From Streptomyces blattellae (lineage in GTDB: Bacteria; Actinomycetota; Actinomycetes; Streptomycetales; Streptomycetaceae): a stretch of 64,000 nucleotides of DNA. Below are positions 16,863-24,954 of the stretch, piece after piece. The stretch is taken from NCBI RefSeq assembly GCF_009709555.1, contig NZ_WJBG01000218.1:1-64000 (forward strand), given 5' to 3'. How positions within the stretch are numbered: position 1 is the stretch's first letter; each line of letters begins with the position of its first letter. The notes below the pieces were generated by a model. The model did not search any database. It was not told the origin of the DNA and saw only the letters and a list, made by a program, of their open reading frames with translations. The position numbers and the translations under genes are program-made.

Positions 16863-17545
16863 CGGGCGGCCGCCTTCGCAGTGAGCGTGGGAGTGTTCTT
16901 GCGGGTGCCGCGCGGCATCCAGGGCGTGAGGAGGATACGGACGCCGATCAGGGCCGCGTCCACGAGGATGGCGAGGACCGCCGTGCCCACCACGGAGAGC
17001 CAGATCAGCCGCTCCTGGTTGTAGATCATGCCGCTGTTGAGCAGGTTGCCGAGGGCTCCCTGGTTGCCGATCAGCATGCCGACGCTGACGAGGGAGATGC
17101 TGGACACGGACGCGACGCGCAGCCCGGCGATGATCGCGGGCGCGGCGATCGGCAACTGCACCTGGACATAGCGCCGTACGGGCCCGAAGCCCATCGCGGT
17201 GGCGGCGGCGAGGGTCTCCTGCGGCACCGACCGCACCGCGTCGACGATCGCCGGGACCAGCACGACCAGGCTGTAGACGCCCAGCGGGATCATCACCGTC
17301 AGCTCGCTCTGGCCGGTGTAGTCGATGAGGATGACGAAGAACGCGAGCGACGGGATCGCGTAGAGCACGGTCGTGATCCACAGCACCGGTGGGTACAGCC
17401 AGCGCAGCCGCACGCACAGCTGGGCCAGCGGCAGCGCCACCAGCAGCCCGAACAGCACCGGAAGCAGCGCCTCGCGCAGATGCAGCATGACCAGGCCGAG
17501 GTAGCTGTGCTGGAGGTCGCTGGGCATGTCGAAGAGTTCGCTCAT
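16859..17545 (-). CDS. Osmoprotectant ABC transporter permease, proximal copy
   Basis: This 228-residue permease has hydrophobic segments such as LPVLFGLLVALPLAQL and TVMIPLGVYSLVVLVPAIVD and the coupling-loop pattern VDAVRSVPQETLAAATAMGF. It pairs with the other permease to form the membrane pore for glycine betaine, choline or a similar solute. The ATG at 17545 overlaps the ATPase stop as ATGA. Together with the neighbours it forms a tightly coupled three-gene unit. Confidence 0.9.
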   Translation of the reverse strand: MSELFDMPSDLQHSYLGLVMLHLREALLPVLFGLLVALPLAQLCVRLRWLYPPVLWITTVLYAIPSLAFFVILIDYTGQSELTVMIPLGVYSLVVLVPAIVDAVRSVPQETLAAATAMGFGPVRRYVQVQLPIAAPAIIAGLRVASVSSISLVSVGMLIGNQGALGNLLNSGMIYNQERLIWLSVVGTAVLAILVDAALIGVRILLTPWMPRGTRKNTPTLTAKAAAR

Positions 17546-18735
17546 CGCGCGGCCTTCTCCGTCGTGCCGTCCTTCTTGCTGCCCTTGCTGTCCCTGCTGT
17601 CTTTCTTGCCGTCCGTCTTGCCGTCCGCGCGCCGCTCCGCGTGGGCGCCGCGGATCGCCTCGCCGATGGTCTGCTGGGAGACGACTCCGGCGGCCCGCCC
17701 CTCGCCGTCCACGGCGACGGCCCACCCGGTGGGTGAGAGCACGGCACAGTCCAGCGCGGCCCGCAGCGACTCCTTACCGGCGACGAACGGCCGTCCGCAG
17801 GCGAGGAGTTGGTCCTGTCGGATCTCCCCCGCGGTCAGCTCCCCCGGTTCGGCCCAGCCCAGCGGCTTGCCGTCCAGATCCGTTACGAGGAGGTAGGGCG
17901 CGTCCCCGGTAGCGCGGGCGGCGATCTGCTCGGCGGTGGCGTCGACGGCGACGATCGGCGCGGTCAGCAGTTCCAGACCCGCGGACGGGAAGAACGACAG
18001 CCGCCGAATGCCGCGGTCGGCGCCGAGGAAGTCCTCCACGAAGGCGTCCGCGGGGTCGGTCAGCAGCTCGGCGGGCGGCGCGAACTGGGCGAGATGGCCG
18101 CCGGTGCGCATCACGGCGACCATGGTGCCGAGCTTGACGGCCTCGTCGATGTCGTGCGTGACGAAGACGATGGTCTTGCCCAACTCCTCCTGAATACGCA
18201 GGAGTTCGTCCTGAAGCCCCTTGCGGACGATCGGGTCTACGGCCGAGAACGGCTCATCCATCAGCAGCACCGGCGGATCCGCCGCGAGCGCCCGTGCCAC
18301 GCCGACGCGCTGCTGCTGACCGCCGGAGAGCTGGTACGGGTAGCGCTTGGCGAGCGCGGAGTCGAGTCCGACCCGCTCCATCAACTCCCCCGCGCGCGCC
18401 CGGGCCTTGTCCTTCCCCCAGCCCAGCATGCGGGGCACGGTGGCGATGTTGTCGATGATCGTGCGGTGCTGGAAGAGCCCGGCGTTCTGGATGACGTAAC
18501 CCATGGACCGGCGCAGCGTGTTGACCGGCTGCTTCATGATGTCGACGCCGTCGAGGGTGATGGTCCCCTCGGTCGGCTCCACCATCCGGTTGATCATGCG
18601 CAGGGTCGTCGTCTTCCCGCAGCCCGAGGGGCCGACGAGGACGGTGATCGAGCGGTCGGGTATCTCCAGGGAGAGCCGGTCGACCGCCACCGTGCCGTCC
18701 GGGTACCGCTTCGTGACTGAATCTATCCGTATCAA
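17542..18735 (-). CDS. Osmoprotectant ABC transporter ATPase with CBS region
   Basis: This 397-residue ProV/OpuBA-like protein drives uptake of a quaternary amine. It has Walker A GPSGCGKTTT, signature LSGGQQQRVGVARALA and Walker B VLLMDEPFSAVDP. The C-terminal half (near residues 250-365) is CBS-like, with LLVTDLDGKPLGWAE and AVAVDGEGRAAGVVSQQTIGE; CBS pairs in OpuA-type ATPases sense ionic strength. The last 25 residues are an unusual Lys/Asp/Ser-rich tail (KTDGKKDSRDSKGSKKDG) of unknown role. It is first in the operon, with an ATG-compatible start at 18735 and close coupling to the permease. Confidence 0.92.
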   Translation of the reverse strand: MIRIDSVTKRYPDGTVAVDRLSLEIPDRSITVLVGPSGCGKTTTLRMINRMVEPTEGTITLDGVDIMKQPVNTLRRSMGYVIQNAGLFQHRTIIDNIATVPRMLGWGKDKARARAGELMERVGLDSALAKRYPYQLSGGQQQRVGVARALAADPPVLLMDEPFSAVDPIVRKGLQDELLRIQEELGKTIVFVTHDIDEAVKLGTMVAVMRTGGHLAQFAPPAELLTDPADAFVEDFLGADRGIRRLSFFPSAGLELLTAPIVAVDATAEQIAARATGDAPYLLVTDLDGKPLGWAEPGELTAGEIRQDQLLACGRPFVAGKESLRAALDCAVLSPTGWAVAVDGEGRAAGVVSQQTIGEAIRGAHAERRADGKTDGKKDSRDSKGSKKDGTTEKAAR

Positions 18736-18738
18736 AAC

Positions 18739-18840
18739 GCCGAATACCCTTCGGGTCTGGCTGTTTCCGCCCGCTCTCGACCGTACGGGTCCGGGCCGTT
18801 GCGGGGAGAGTGTAGACGGATTGTGTTGCGGGTATTCGGC
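18739..18840. repeat. Inverted repeat between the ATPase operon and apbE
   Basis: GCCGAATACCC at 18739-18749 is repeated in inverse orientation as GGGTATTCGGC at 18830-18840. The arms flank the promoter region of the transporter operon, only four bases from the ATPase start, and could be an operator pair or a long-range hairpin. Confidence 0.5.
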
Positions 18841-18916
18841 CAGCCGACGCTTCCATCACGCGGCCTTGAGGAGCGGCATACGGAGGGAGCGGGCAGGCGT
18901 TGTTCTTCTCAGCTTC

Positions 18917-19636
18917 TCAGGCGACCGGCACCCTCTCCGTACGCAGGACCCGTCGCTCGGCGTCCACGGCGAACACCTCGCACCCCTCCCGCCCGGCCGC
19001 CCACGCGACACCCTCCGCGCCCATGGCGAACGCCGCCGTCGCCGCCGTGTCCGCCTCGGTGAGGGTGGCCGCCACGACGGTCACCGAGAGCAGTCCGGTC
19101 GCCGGGCGCCCCGTACGCCCGTCGACGATGTGGTCGCCGCGCTCATAGCGCCCGGACGTCGCGACCGCACCGTCGGTGATCTCCAGCACGGCGCACAGCT
19201 GATCGGCGTGTTCGGGGTGCCGTATGCCCACGCGCCAGGGACCGCCCGCCACGACGACGTCGCCGCCGGCGTTGAGGCAGAACCTGCGCACGCCGGCGGC
19301 GGTCAGCAGGTCCGCCGCCCGCTGCACCGACCAGCCCTTGACGACCGCGCACGGGTCGAAGCCCTCGCCGGGCCGGCGGGCGTCGAAGGCCCCGCCGGTG
19401 GCGAGGCGGTACTCCTCACACAGGTCGAGCACTTCGGCGAGGTCCGCGCTGACCTCGCCGGGGCCGATCTCGCCCCGGTCGAGCCGGGACACCTCGCTGT
19501 CGGGCTTGAACGGGCTGAACCGTTCGTCGACCTCGCGCAGCCAGGCGTAGACCTCGTCCGCGAGCGCGGCGGGGACCTCCTCGTCGTCGATACGCAGGGA
19601 GACGGGGAAGCCCATGACGTGCTCGACCCGGCGCAT
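18917..19636 (-). CDS. apbE: FAD:protein FMN transferase (ApbE)
   Basis: ApbE transfers FMN from FAD covalently to a threonine of target proteins outside the membrane. The 239-residue protein shows the family motifs: MGFPVSLRI at the start, TGGAFDARRPGEGFDPCAVVKGW, LNAGGDVVVAGGPWRVGI and ATSGRYERGDHIVDGRTGRP, then TLTEADTAATAAFAMG, which contains the magnesium-binding Asp. It is shorter than secreted enterobacterial ApbE and shows no signal peptide, which is common in actinobacteria. The gene starts one base after the stop of its likely substrate, the FMN-binding protein upstream. Confidence 0.93.
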   Translation of the reverse strand: MRRVEHVMGFPVSLRIDDEEVPAALADEVYAWLREVDERFSPFKPDSEVSRLDRGEIGPGEVSADLAEVLDLCEEYRLATGGAFDARRPGEGFDPCAVVKGWSVQRAADLLTAAGVRRFCLNAGGDVVVAGGPWRVGIRHPEHADQLCAVLEITDGAVATSGRYERGDHIVDGRTGRPATGLLSVTVVAATLTEADTAATAAFAMGAEGVAWAAGREGCEVFAVDAERRVLRTERVPVA

Positions 19637-19637
19637 G

Positions 19638-20105
19638 TCAGGCGCCCTGCGCGTCGAGCGCGGCCTGGAGCGACTTCTTGTAGGCGCCGCTGGTGATCGT
19701 GGCGCCGGAGACGGTGTCGATGTCGGCGCTCTGCGCTTGAAGCGTCTGCTCGATCAGCTTGGGCACGGCCTCCGTGGTCTGCGGGGAGGGCGGCGGCTGC
19801 TCCAGCAGCTTCACGGCCGTCATCTTCTCGCCCTCGAAGGTCACCTCGACCCGTAGGGTGCCGGCCGTAAAACCTCCCAGCGCGATGGGCTCGGACGAAC
19901 CCGCGACGGCCTGGGTCGACGAACCCGAGGAGGAGGAACCCGAAGAGGCGGAACCCGAGGACGACCCCGGGGAGGAGGACGAGGAAGGCGCCGAGGCGGG
20001 TGGGGCGGCCTCGGCGGTGTGCGCCGTGCCGAGCGACGGCGCGTAGCGCCACACGGGGACGAGACCCGCGATCGTCAGAGCCAGTACAGGCAGTGCTCGC
20101 TTCAC
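19638..20105 (-). CDS. Exported FMN-binding domain protein, probable ApbE substrate
   Basis: This 155-residue protein has an N-terminal membrane/signal segment (KRALPVLALTIAGLVPVW), a low-complexity Ser/Gly linker around residues 37-70, and a C-terminal FMN-binding domain. The segment DTVSGATITSGAY carries the flavinylation motif in which a threonine receives FMN by a phosphoester bond. With the membrane ferredoxin-reductase-like protein upstream and ApbE downstream it forms an extracytoplasmic electron-transfer unit. The GTG start at 20105 lies 11 bases after the stop of the upstream gene. Confidence 0.88.
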   Translation of the reverse strand: MKRALPVLALTIAGLVPVWRYAPSLGTAHTAEAAPPASAPSSSSSPGSSSGSASSGSSSSGSSTQAVAGSSEPIALGGFTAGTLRVEVTFEGEKMTAVKLLEQPPPSPQTTEAVPKLIEQTLQAQSADIDTVSGATITSGAYKKSLQAALDAQGA

Positions 20106-20115
20106 GGTCTCCCTC

Positions 20116-21453
20116 TCATCCCGCCAGGCTGAAACGCTCGAAGTGGATTTGCGGCTTGGGCACGCCCAGCTCGCGCAGGCTCCCGAGGACGGCGTTCATC
20201 ATCGGGGGCGGCCCGCACACGAACACGTCCCGGTCCGCGACGTCCGGCACCAGCTTCATCAGTTCGCCCGGCGCCAGCTTGTCGGGGCTGATCGGGCCGG
20301 TCACCAGGTGCAGCTCGGCACCCCTGGTGAGGGCGAGGTCCCGCAGTTCGCCGTAGAGGACGGCGTCCCGCTCGGTGGCCACCCGGTAGATGACCACGGT
20401 GCGTCCGTGCAGCTCCTCCAGCAGGGCCCGGATGGGGGTGACACCCACGCCGCCCGCGATGAGCAGGGCCTCCGGCCGGGTGCGGTGCATCGTGGTGAAG
20501 GCGCCGTAGGGGCCCTCGGCGAAGACGCGCGTGCCGACCTTCACGTGCCGCAGGGCGGCACTGCCGTCGCCGGCCGCCTTGGCGGTGAGCCGCAGCGTGC
20601 GGCCGTCGGGGGCGGCGGAGAGGGAGTAGGGGTTGGCCTGCCACCAGCGGTCCCGGGTCAGGAACCGCCACAGGAAGAACTGGCCGGCCTGTGCGGGCAT
20701 ACGGTCGAGGTCCTTGCCGGTCAGGTAGATCGAGACCACGTTGTCGGCCTCGGGGACGACGGCCGTGACCCGCAGCTGGTGACGCAGGTTCCGCCACAGC
20801 GGGAGCGCCACCCGGCCGACGAACACCGCGGCGAAGGCCACGACCCACAGGGCGTTCCAGTACGTCTTGGCCGCGGACGACGAGGCGAACGTCGTACCGA
20901 TCGCCACCTCGTGCGTGTAGGCCAGCAGCACGGCGACGTAGGTGTACAGGTGGATGAAGTGCCACGTCTCGTAGGCCAGGCGGCGCCGGGCGAAGCGGCC
21001 CGAGACGGCGCCCACGACGATGATGATCCCCAGCGCGACCACCGCACGCAGCACGCCCTCGATGGTCTCGACGAGGTCGACCAGCTGGTCCATCGGGTCC
21101 AGGGACGACGCCTCGGCGTAGCCGAAGATGATGAAGACGGCGTGCGCGAGCAGAGTCCACAGGATGCCGAAGCCGACCCAGCGGTGCCAGGTGGTCAGCC
21201 GGTCCATGCCGATGCGGCGGTCGAACCACGGCAGCCGGGCCACCAGCACCAGCTGGAAGGCCATCAGGAGCGCCCCGTACAGTCCGGTCAGCCGGCCCAG
21301 CACGATGAGGGTGTTCGCCGCGAATCCGGGCTGGGAGAAGAAGTAGGTCACCACAGCCACGTTCGCGGCCAGCAAGGCGTACAAGCCGGTGCGGGCGACC
21401 ACCCTTGGTCGTAGCGCCGTGGGGGGCGCTGGGGGCGATTGGACGGTCGTCAC
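20116..21453 (-). CDS. Ferric-reductase-like transmembrane flavoprotein
   Basis: The 445-residue protein has an N-terminal membrane domain of about six helices with paired histidines in TWHRWVGFGILWTLLAHAV and ETWHFIHLYTYVAVLLAYTHE, as expected for heme ligands. The C-terminal half is a ferredoxin-NADP reductase-like module with FAD motif NPYSLSAAP, the nucleotide-binding loop GGVGVTPIRALLEEL and the terminal VFVCGPPPMM. It probably passes electrons from NAD(P)H through FAD and heme to the covalent FMN of the next gene product. It is the first gene of the operon and its start region is shared with the divergent response regulator. Confidence 0.9.
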   Translation of the reverse strand: MTTVQSPPAPPTALRPRVVARTGLYALLAANVAVVTYFFSQPGFAANTLIVLGRLTGLYGALLMAFQLVLVARLPWFDRRIGMDRLTTWHRWVGFGILWTLLAHAVFIIFGYAEASSLDPMDQLVDLVETIEGVLRAVVALGIIIVVGAVSGRFARRRLAYETWHFIHLYTYVAVLLAYTHEVAIGTTFASSSAAKTYWNALWVVAFAAVFVGRVALPLWRNLRHQLRVTAVVPEADNVVSIYLTGKDLDRMPAQAGQFFLWRFLTRDRWWQANPYSLSAAPDGRTLRLTAKAAGDGSAALRHVKVGTRVFAEGPYGAFTTMHRTRPEALLIAGGVGVTPIRALLEELHGRTVVIYRVATERDAVLYGELRDLALTRGAELHLVTGPISPDKLAPGELMKLVPDVADRDVFVCGPPPMMNAVLGSLRELGVPKPQIHFERFSLAG

Positions 21454-21457
21454 TGGC

Positions 21458-21520
21458 GACAGCTCCTCGATTTCGGCTGGGCTTTCGAGCTTGTCCGGCG
21501 GGAGCTGTCAAAAAGCTGTC
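21458..21520. promoter_or_regulatory. Repeated AGCTGTC sites in a divergent promoter region
   Basis: AGCTGTC occurs at 21503-21509 and 21514-21520, an 11-bp direct repeat, and its reverse complement GACAGCT lies at 21458-21464. Direct repeats spaced by one helical turn are typical of OmpR-type regulator sites. They lie between the ferric-reductase operon and the response-regulator gene, so either or both could be controlled from here. Confidence 0.45.
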
Positions 21521-21586
21521 GTACGTCTTTCAAGTGTTTATCGATCTGGTCGCGGTACCCCCCTCACCGCCGAGAAACGGCACAGG

Positions 21587-22303
21587 GTGCCGCAGTATGT
21601 ACGGGTGGAGAAAGTACGCCTTCTGGTCGTGGACGACGACCCGCCGATCGCCGACCTCGTCGCGACGGTCGCCCGCTACGAGGGCTGGGAGGCGGTCACC
21701 GCGAACTCCGGGGAGGAGGCGCTGCGGCTGGCCGCCGAGTTCCATCCGGACATCGTGGTGCTGGACCTGATGCTGCCCGACCTGGACGGCTTCGGCGTCC
21801 TGGACAAGCTGCGCCGCTCCGGGGCGATGGTGCCGGTGGTGTTCCTGACCGCCCGTGACGGGGTCGCCGACCGGGTGGCCGGGCTGACCCGGGGCGGCGA
21901 CGACTACCTGGTCAAGCCGTTCGCGGTGGAGGAACTGATGGCCCGGCTGCGCACCGTGCTGCGGCGCAGCGCCGGGCCCGGCTTCCAGCGCTCGGTGCTC
22001 CAGGTCGCCGATCTGACGATGGACGAGGACACCCGGGAGGTGCGGCGCGGCGAGAAGCTGCTCACGCTCACCCCCACCGAGTACGAGGTGCTGCGCTACC
22101 TGATGCGCAAGTCGCCGACCGTGCTCACCAAGGCGCAGATCCTCGACCATGTGTGGGAGTACGGCTTCGGCGGCCGCTCGAACGTCGTCGAGCTGGTCGT
22201 CAGCAGGCTGCGCCGCAAGCTCGACGAGTCCGACGACGGCACGGCGCCGCTGATCCACACCGTCCGGGGCTTCGGGTACGTGATCCGACAGGCCGCCGAG
22301 TGA
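21587..22303 (+). CDS. OmpR-family response regulator
   Basis: The receiver domain has the acidic pair in VVDDDPP, the phosphoacceptor in IVVLDLMLPDLDG, the Thr in VVFLTARD and the Lys in DYLVKPF. The C-terminal winged-helix DNA-binding domain contains LTPTEYEVLRYLMRKSPTVL and NVVELVVSRLRRKLD. All signalling residues are present. The GTG at 21587 is used as start; a GTG at 21605, giving VEKVRLLVVDDD, is equally plausible, and neither has a strong ribosome site. The gene overlaps its kinase by four bases. Confidence 0.9.
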   Translation: MPQYVRVEKVRLLVVDDDPPIADLVATVARYEGWEAVTANSGEEALRLAAEFHPDIVVLDLMLPDLDGFGVLDKLRRSGAMVPVVFLTARDGVADRVAGLTRGGDDYLVKPFAVEELMARLRTVLRRSAGPGFQRSVLQVADLTMDEDTREVRRGEKLLTLTPTEYEVLRYLMRKSPTVLTKAQILDHVWEYGFGGRSNVVELVVSRLRRKLDESDDGTAPLIHTVRGFGYVIRQAAE

Positions 22304-23751
22304 GCCGGCGGCTGCGGCGGACGTACGGCAGGCTCCGGCTGGGCACCAGGCTCGCGCTGGGGCTGGGCGCGCTGTCGCTCGTCGTGTTCGCGGTCGTCGG
22401 CACGGGCCTGACGACGTACATGAAGAACTACCTGTCGTCCCAGCTCGACGAGCATCTGGCACAGGCCCAGATCGCCCAGGCCGAGGCCCTCGCGGACTAC
22501 GGCACGCTGGAGGGCAAGAAGTACTACAACTGGTTCTACGCCGTGTACGACGTGCCGGACGGCAGGCCCGAACTCCGCAGGCCCGAGGACCCCGCCGACC
22601 TGCCGAAGGACGTCGACGCCTTCACCGCTGTGGCCCGGGCCCAGACAGCCGAGCACACGGAAGTCCTGCGCAGCGAGGACATCCAGGGCGAGGGCCTGTA
22701 CCGGCTGCGCGCCTGCGAGGTGGAGCCCGGTGTGGTGCTGGTCAGCGCCGCGCCCATGGGCGAGATCGAGAACACCGTGGACCGGCTGATCGTCATCGAG
22801 GTCGTCACCTTCGTGCTCGCGCTGCTGGCCCTCGTGGTGTTCGGGCGGGGGATGCTGCGGCGCGGCCTGAAGCCGCTGAGCGACATGGCGCACACCGCGC
22901 GCGACATCAGCTCGCACGATCTGACGGACTCGTCCCGGCTGCCGGTACGGCACGACAGGCCCGGCGGCGGGCCCGAGGTGGAGGAGTTGCGCACCGCGTT
23001 CAACACGATGCTGGAGCACATCGACAGCTCCCTCGCGGTGCGGGCGGAGGCGGAGCAGCGGCTGCGCCGCTTCGTGGCGGACGCCTCGCACGAACTGCGC
23101 ACACCGCTGATGTCCGTACGGGGCTATGCCGACCTCTTCCAGTACGCCGCCGCCAACGCCCCCGAGGAACGGGACAAGCACCTGGCGCGGCTGCGCGCCG
23201 AGGCCGCCCGGATGGGCTTCCTCCTGGACGACCTGCTGCTGCTCGCCCGGCTGGACGCCGCCGAGGTCGAGGAGCCGCTGCGGATCAAGGAGGCCGACCT
23301 GGTGGAGCTGGTGGAGCACGCCGCGGACGCCTTCCGCGCGATCCACACGGACCACCCGCTGACGGTGGCCACCGACCCCTCCGTGCTGCCGATGCGGCTG
23401 GATCCGCAACGCATCCGGCAGGTCCTGGACAACCTCCTCACCAACGCGGCCGTGCACACCCCGGCGGGCACCGCGGTGTCCGTGTCCGTGTCGGTCACGG
23501 ACAGCCGGGCCGTCGTCCGGGTCGCCGACGCCGGCCCCGGCATCCCGCCCACCGACCGGGAACGGGTCTTCGACCGCTTCTACCGCGTCGACAAGGCCCG
23601 CAGCCGCGACCGGGGCGGCAGCGGTCTCGGCCTGGCGGTGGCGCACTCACTGGTGTGTGCGCACGGCGGCACCATCGACGTCACCAGCGAGCCGGGAGCG
23701 ACGGAGTTCACGCTCTCGCTGCCGCTGCCGAAAGCTCTTACGGAGCGGTGA
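22300..23751 (+). CDS. Membrane sensor histidine kinase, partner of the upstream regulator
   Basis: This 483-residue kinase has an N-terminal segment LGLGALSLVVFAVVGTGLTT, an extracytoplasmic sensor region, a second segment VVTFVLALLALVVFGRGML and a HAMP region. The H-box is FVADASHELRTPLMSVRGY, the N-box VLDNLLTNAAVHTP, and the G-boxes are VADAGPGIPP and GGSGLGLAVAHSLV. It is therefore a complete HisKA-type kinase. The GTG start at 22300 overlaps the regulator stop as GTGA. The signal it senses cannot be told from the sequence. Confidence 0.92.
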   Translation: MSRRLRRTYGRLRLGTRLALGLGALSLVVFAVVGTGLTTYMKNYLSSQLDEHLAQAQIAQAEALADYGTLEGKKYYNWFYAVYDVPDGRPELRRPEDPADLPKDVDAFTAVARAQTAEHTEVLRSEDIQGEGLYRLRACEVEPGVVLVSAAPMGEIENTVDRLIVIEVVTFVLALLALVVFGRGMLRRGLKPLSDMAHTARDISSHDLTDSSRLPVRHDRPGGGPEVEELRTAFNTMLEHIDSSLAVRAEAEQRLRRFVADASHELRTPLMSVRGYADLFQYAAANAPEERDKHLARLRAEAARMGFLLDDLLLLARLDAAEVEEPLRIKEADLVELVEHAADAFRAIHTDHPLTVATDPSVLPMRLDPQRIRQVLDNLLTNAAVHTPAGTAVSVSVSVTDSRAVVRVADAGPGIPPTDRERVFDRFYRVDKARSRDRGGSGLGLAVAHSLVCAHGGTIDVTSEPGATEFTLSLPLPKALTER

Positions 23752-23835
23752 CGGTTCACCGGTTCCGGTACACGACGTCGCCACGTCGACGGGGCCCCTC
23801 CGGCGGTTGAGGGCGGCGGGGGCGAAACCCGCCTG

Positions 23836-24954
23836 TCAGGCCCCGGCCATCGGCAGGGTCACCTCGAAGCGGCAGCCGCCGGGCACGTTGTGCACCGCGG
23901 CCCGCCCGTGATGCGCCTCCACGATCCCCCGCACGATCGCGAGACCGAGCCCCGCCCCCGCCGGCGGCGTACGCGCGTCGCTGCCCCGCCACCCGGTGTC
24001 GAAGACGCGCGACAGATCCTCCTCGGGAATACCGCCGCAGCCGTCCGTCACGGACAACACCACACCGTCGGCCGAGCGTTCGGCGGCCACGGCGACCGTC
24101 CCGTCCGCCGGCGTACGGCGGATGGCGTTGACGAGCAGATTGCCCAGCACCCGGCTCATCTCCTTGCCGTCGACCTCGACCGGCACCGGCTCCACCCGGT
24201 CACCGACAAGCCGTACGCCGTTCTCGCGCGCAAGCGGGTCCGCCCCCGCGAGGGCGTCGCCGACGAGGTCGTACAACGAGATCCGGCTCGGGCTCAGCGC
24301 CAGCGCCCCCGCGTGGATGCGGGAGAGTTCGAAAAGGTCTCCCACCATGCCGTTGAGGCGTTCCACCTCGGTGCGGATCTGGCGGAGGTAGCGGTCGGGG
24401 TCGGCGGCGACACCGTCCTCCAGTGCCTCGGCCATGGCACGCAGCCCGGCGAGCGGGGTGCGCAGGTCGTGCGAGATCCAGGCGACGAGTTCGCGCCGGG
24501 AGGACTCCAGGGCACGTTCCCGGGTCCGGGACTCGGCGAGCTTGGCGCTGGTCGCCTCCAGCTCCCGGCTCAGAGCGGCGAGTTCGGCGGTGGCGGGGCC
24601 GTCGGGCGAGGTGAAGTCGCCTCCGTCGCCGAAGGAGCGGGCGGCGAGCGCCAGGGCCCGGCTGCTGGCGACGACCCAGCGGCCGAGCAGAGTCGCGGTG
24701 GCGAGGGAGACCACGGCGGCCATCGCGACGACCAGCGTGACGACCTTCAGGTCGTGCTCGGACAGGAACATCGCCTGCGCGACCACGAGGGTGCCCGCCA
24801 GCATCGCGGTGACGGCGACGGCGGCGACCACGGTGAGGTGCACGGCGAGCGAGCGGCGCCGGACGATCCGCAGGACGCCCGCGCCGAGCAGGCCGGCCGC
24901 GGCGGCGCCGAGGAAGGCGAAGAGGGCGATGAGGAACATGTCGCGCATGGTCAC
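23836..24954 (-). CDS. Membrane sensor histidine kinase
   Basis: The 372-residue protein has at least two N-terminal hydrophobic segments (FLIALFAFLGAAAAGLLGAG and VTLVVAMAAVVSLATATLL), a HAMP-like linker, the H-box VAWISHDLRTPLAGLRAM, N-box VLGNLLVNAIRRTP and G-boxes VTDGCGGIPE and GAGLGLAIVRGIVEAHHG. The extracytoplasmic part is very short, which suggests an intramembrane-sensing type. The GTG at 24954 overlaps the stop of the upstream response regulator as GTGA; an ATG lies two codons later. This pair converges on the unrelated kinase gene to its left. Confidence 0.9.
   Translation of the reverse strand: MTMRDMFLIALFAFLGAAAAGLLGAGVLRIVRRRSLAVHLTVVAAVAVTAMLAGTLVVAQAMFLSEHDLKVVTLVVAMAAVVSLATATLLGRWVVASSRALALAARSFGDGGDFTSPDGPATAELAALSRELEATSAKLAESRTRERALESSRRELVAWISHDLRTPLAGLRAMAEALEDGVAADPDRYLRQIRTEVERLNGMVGDLFELSRIHAGALALSPSRISLYDLVGDALAGADPLARENGVRLVGDRVEPVPVEVDGKEMSRVLGNLLVNAIRRTPADGTVAVAAERSADGVVLSVTDGCGGIPEEDLSRVFDTGWRGSDARTPPAGAGLGLAIVRGIVEAHHGRAAVHNVPGGCRFEVTLPMAGA

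Noticed and set aside
20102-21511. 469-codon minus-strand frame overlapping the ferric-reductase-like gene
   Set aside because: It is Arg/Pro/Gly-rich shadow sequence. The 445-residue frame alone carries the heme, FAD and NAD motifs.
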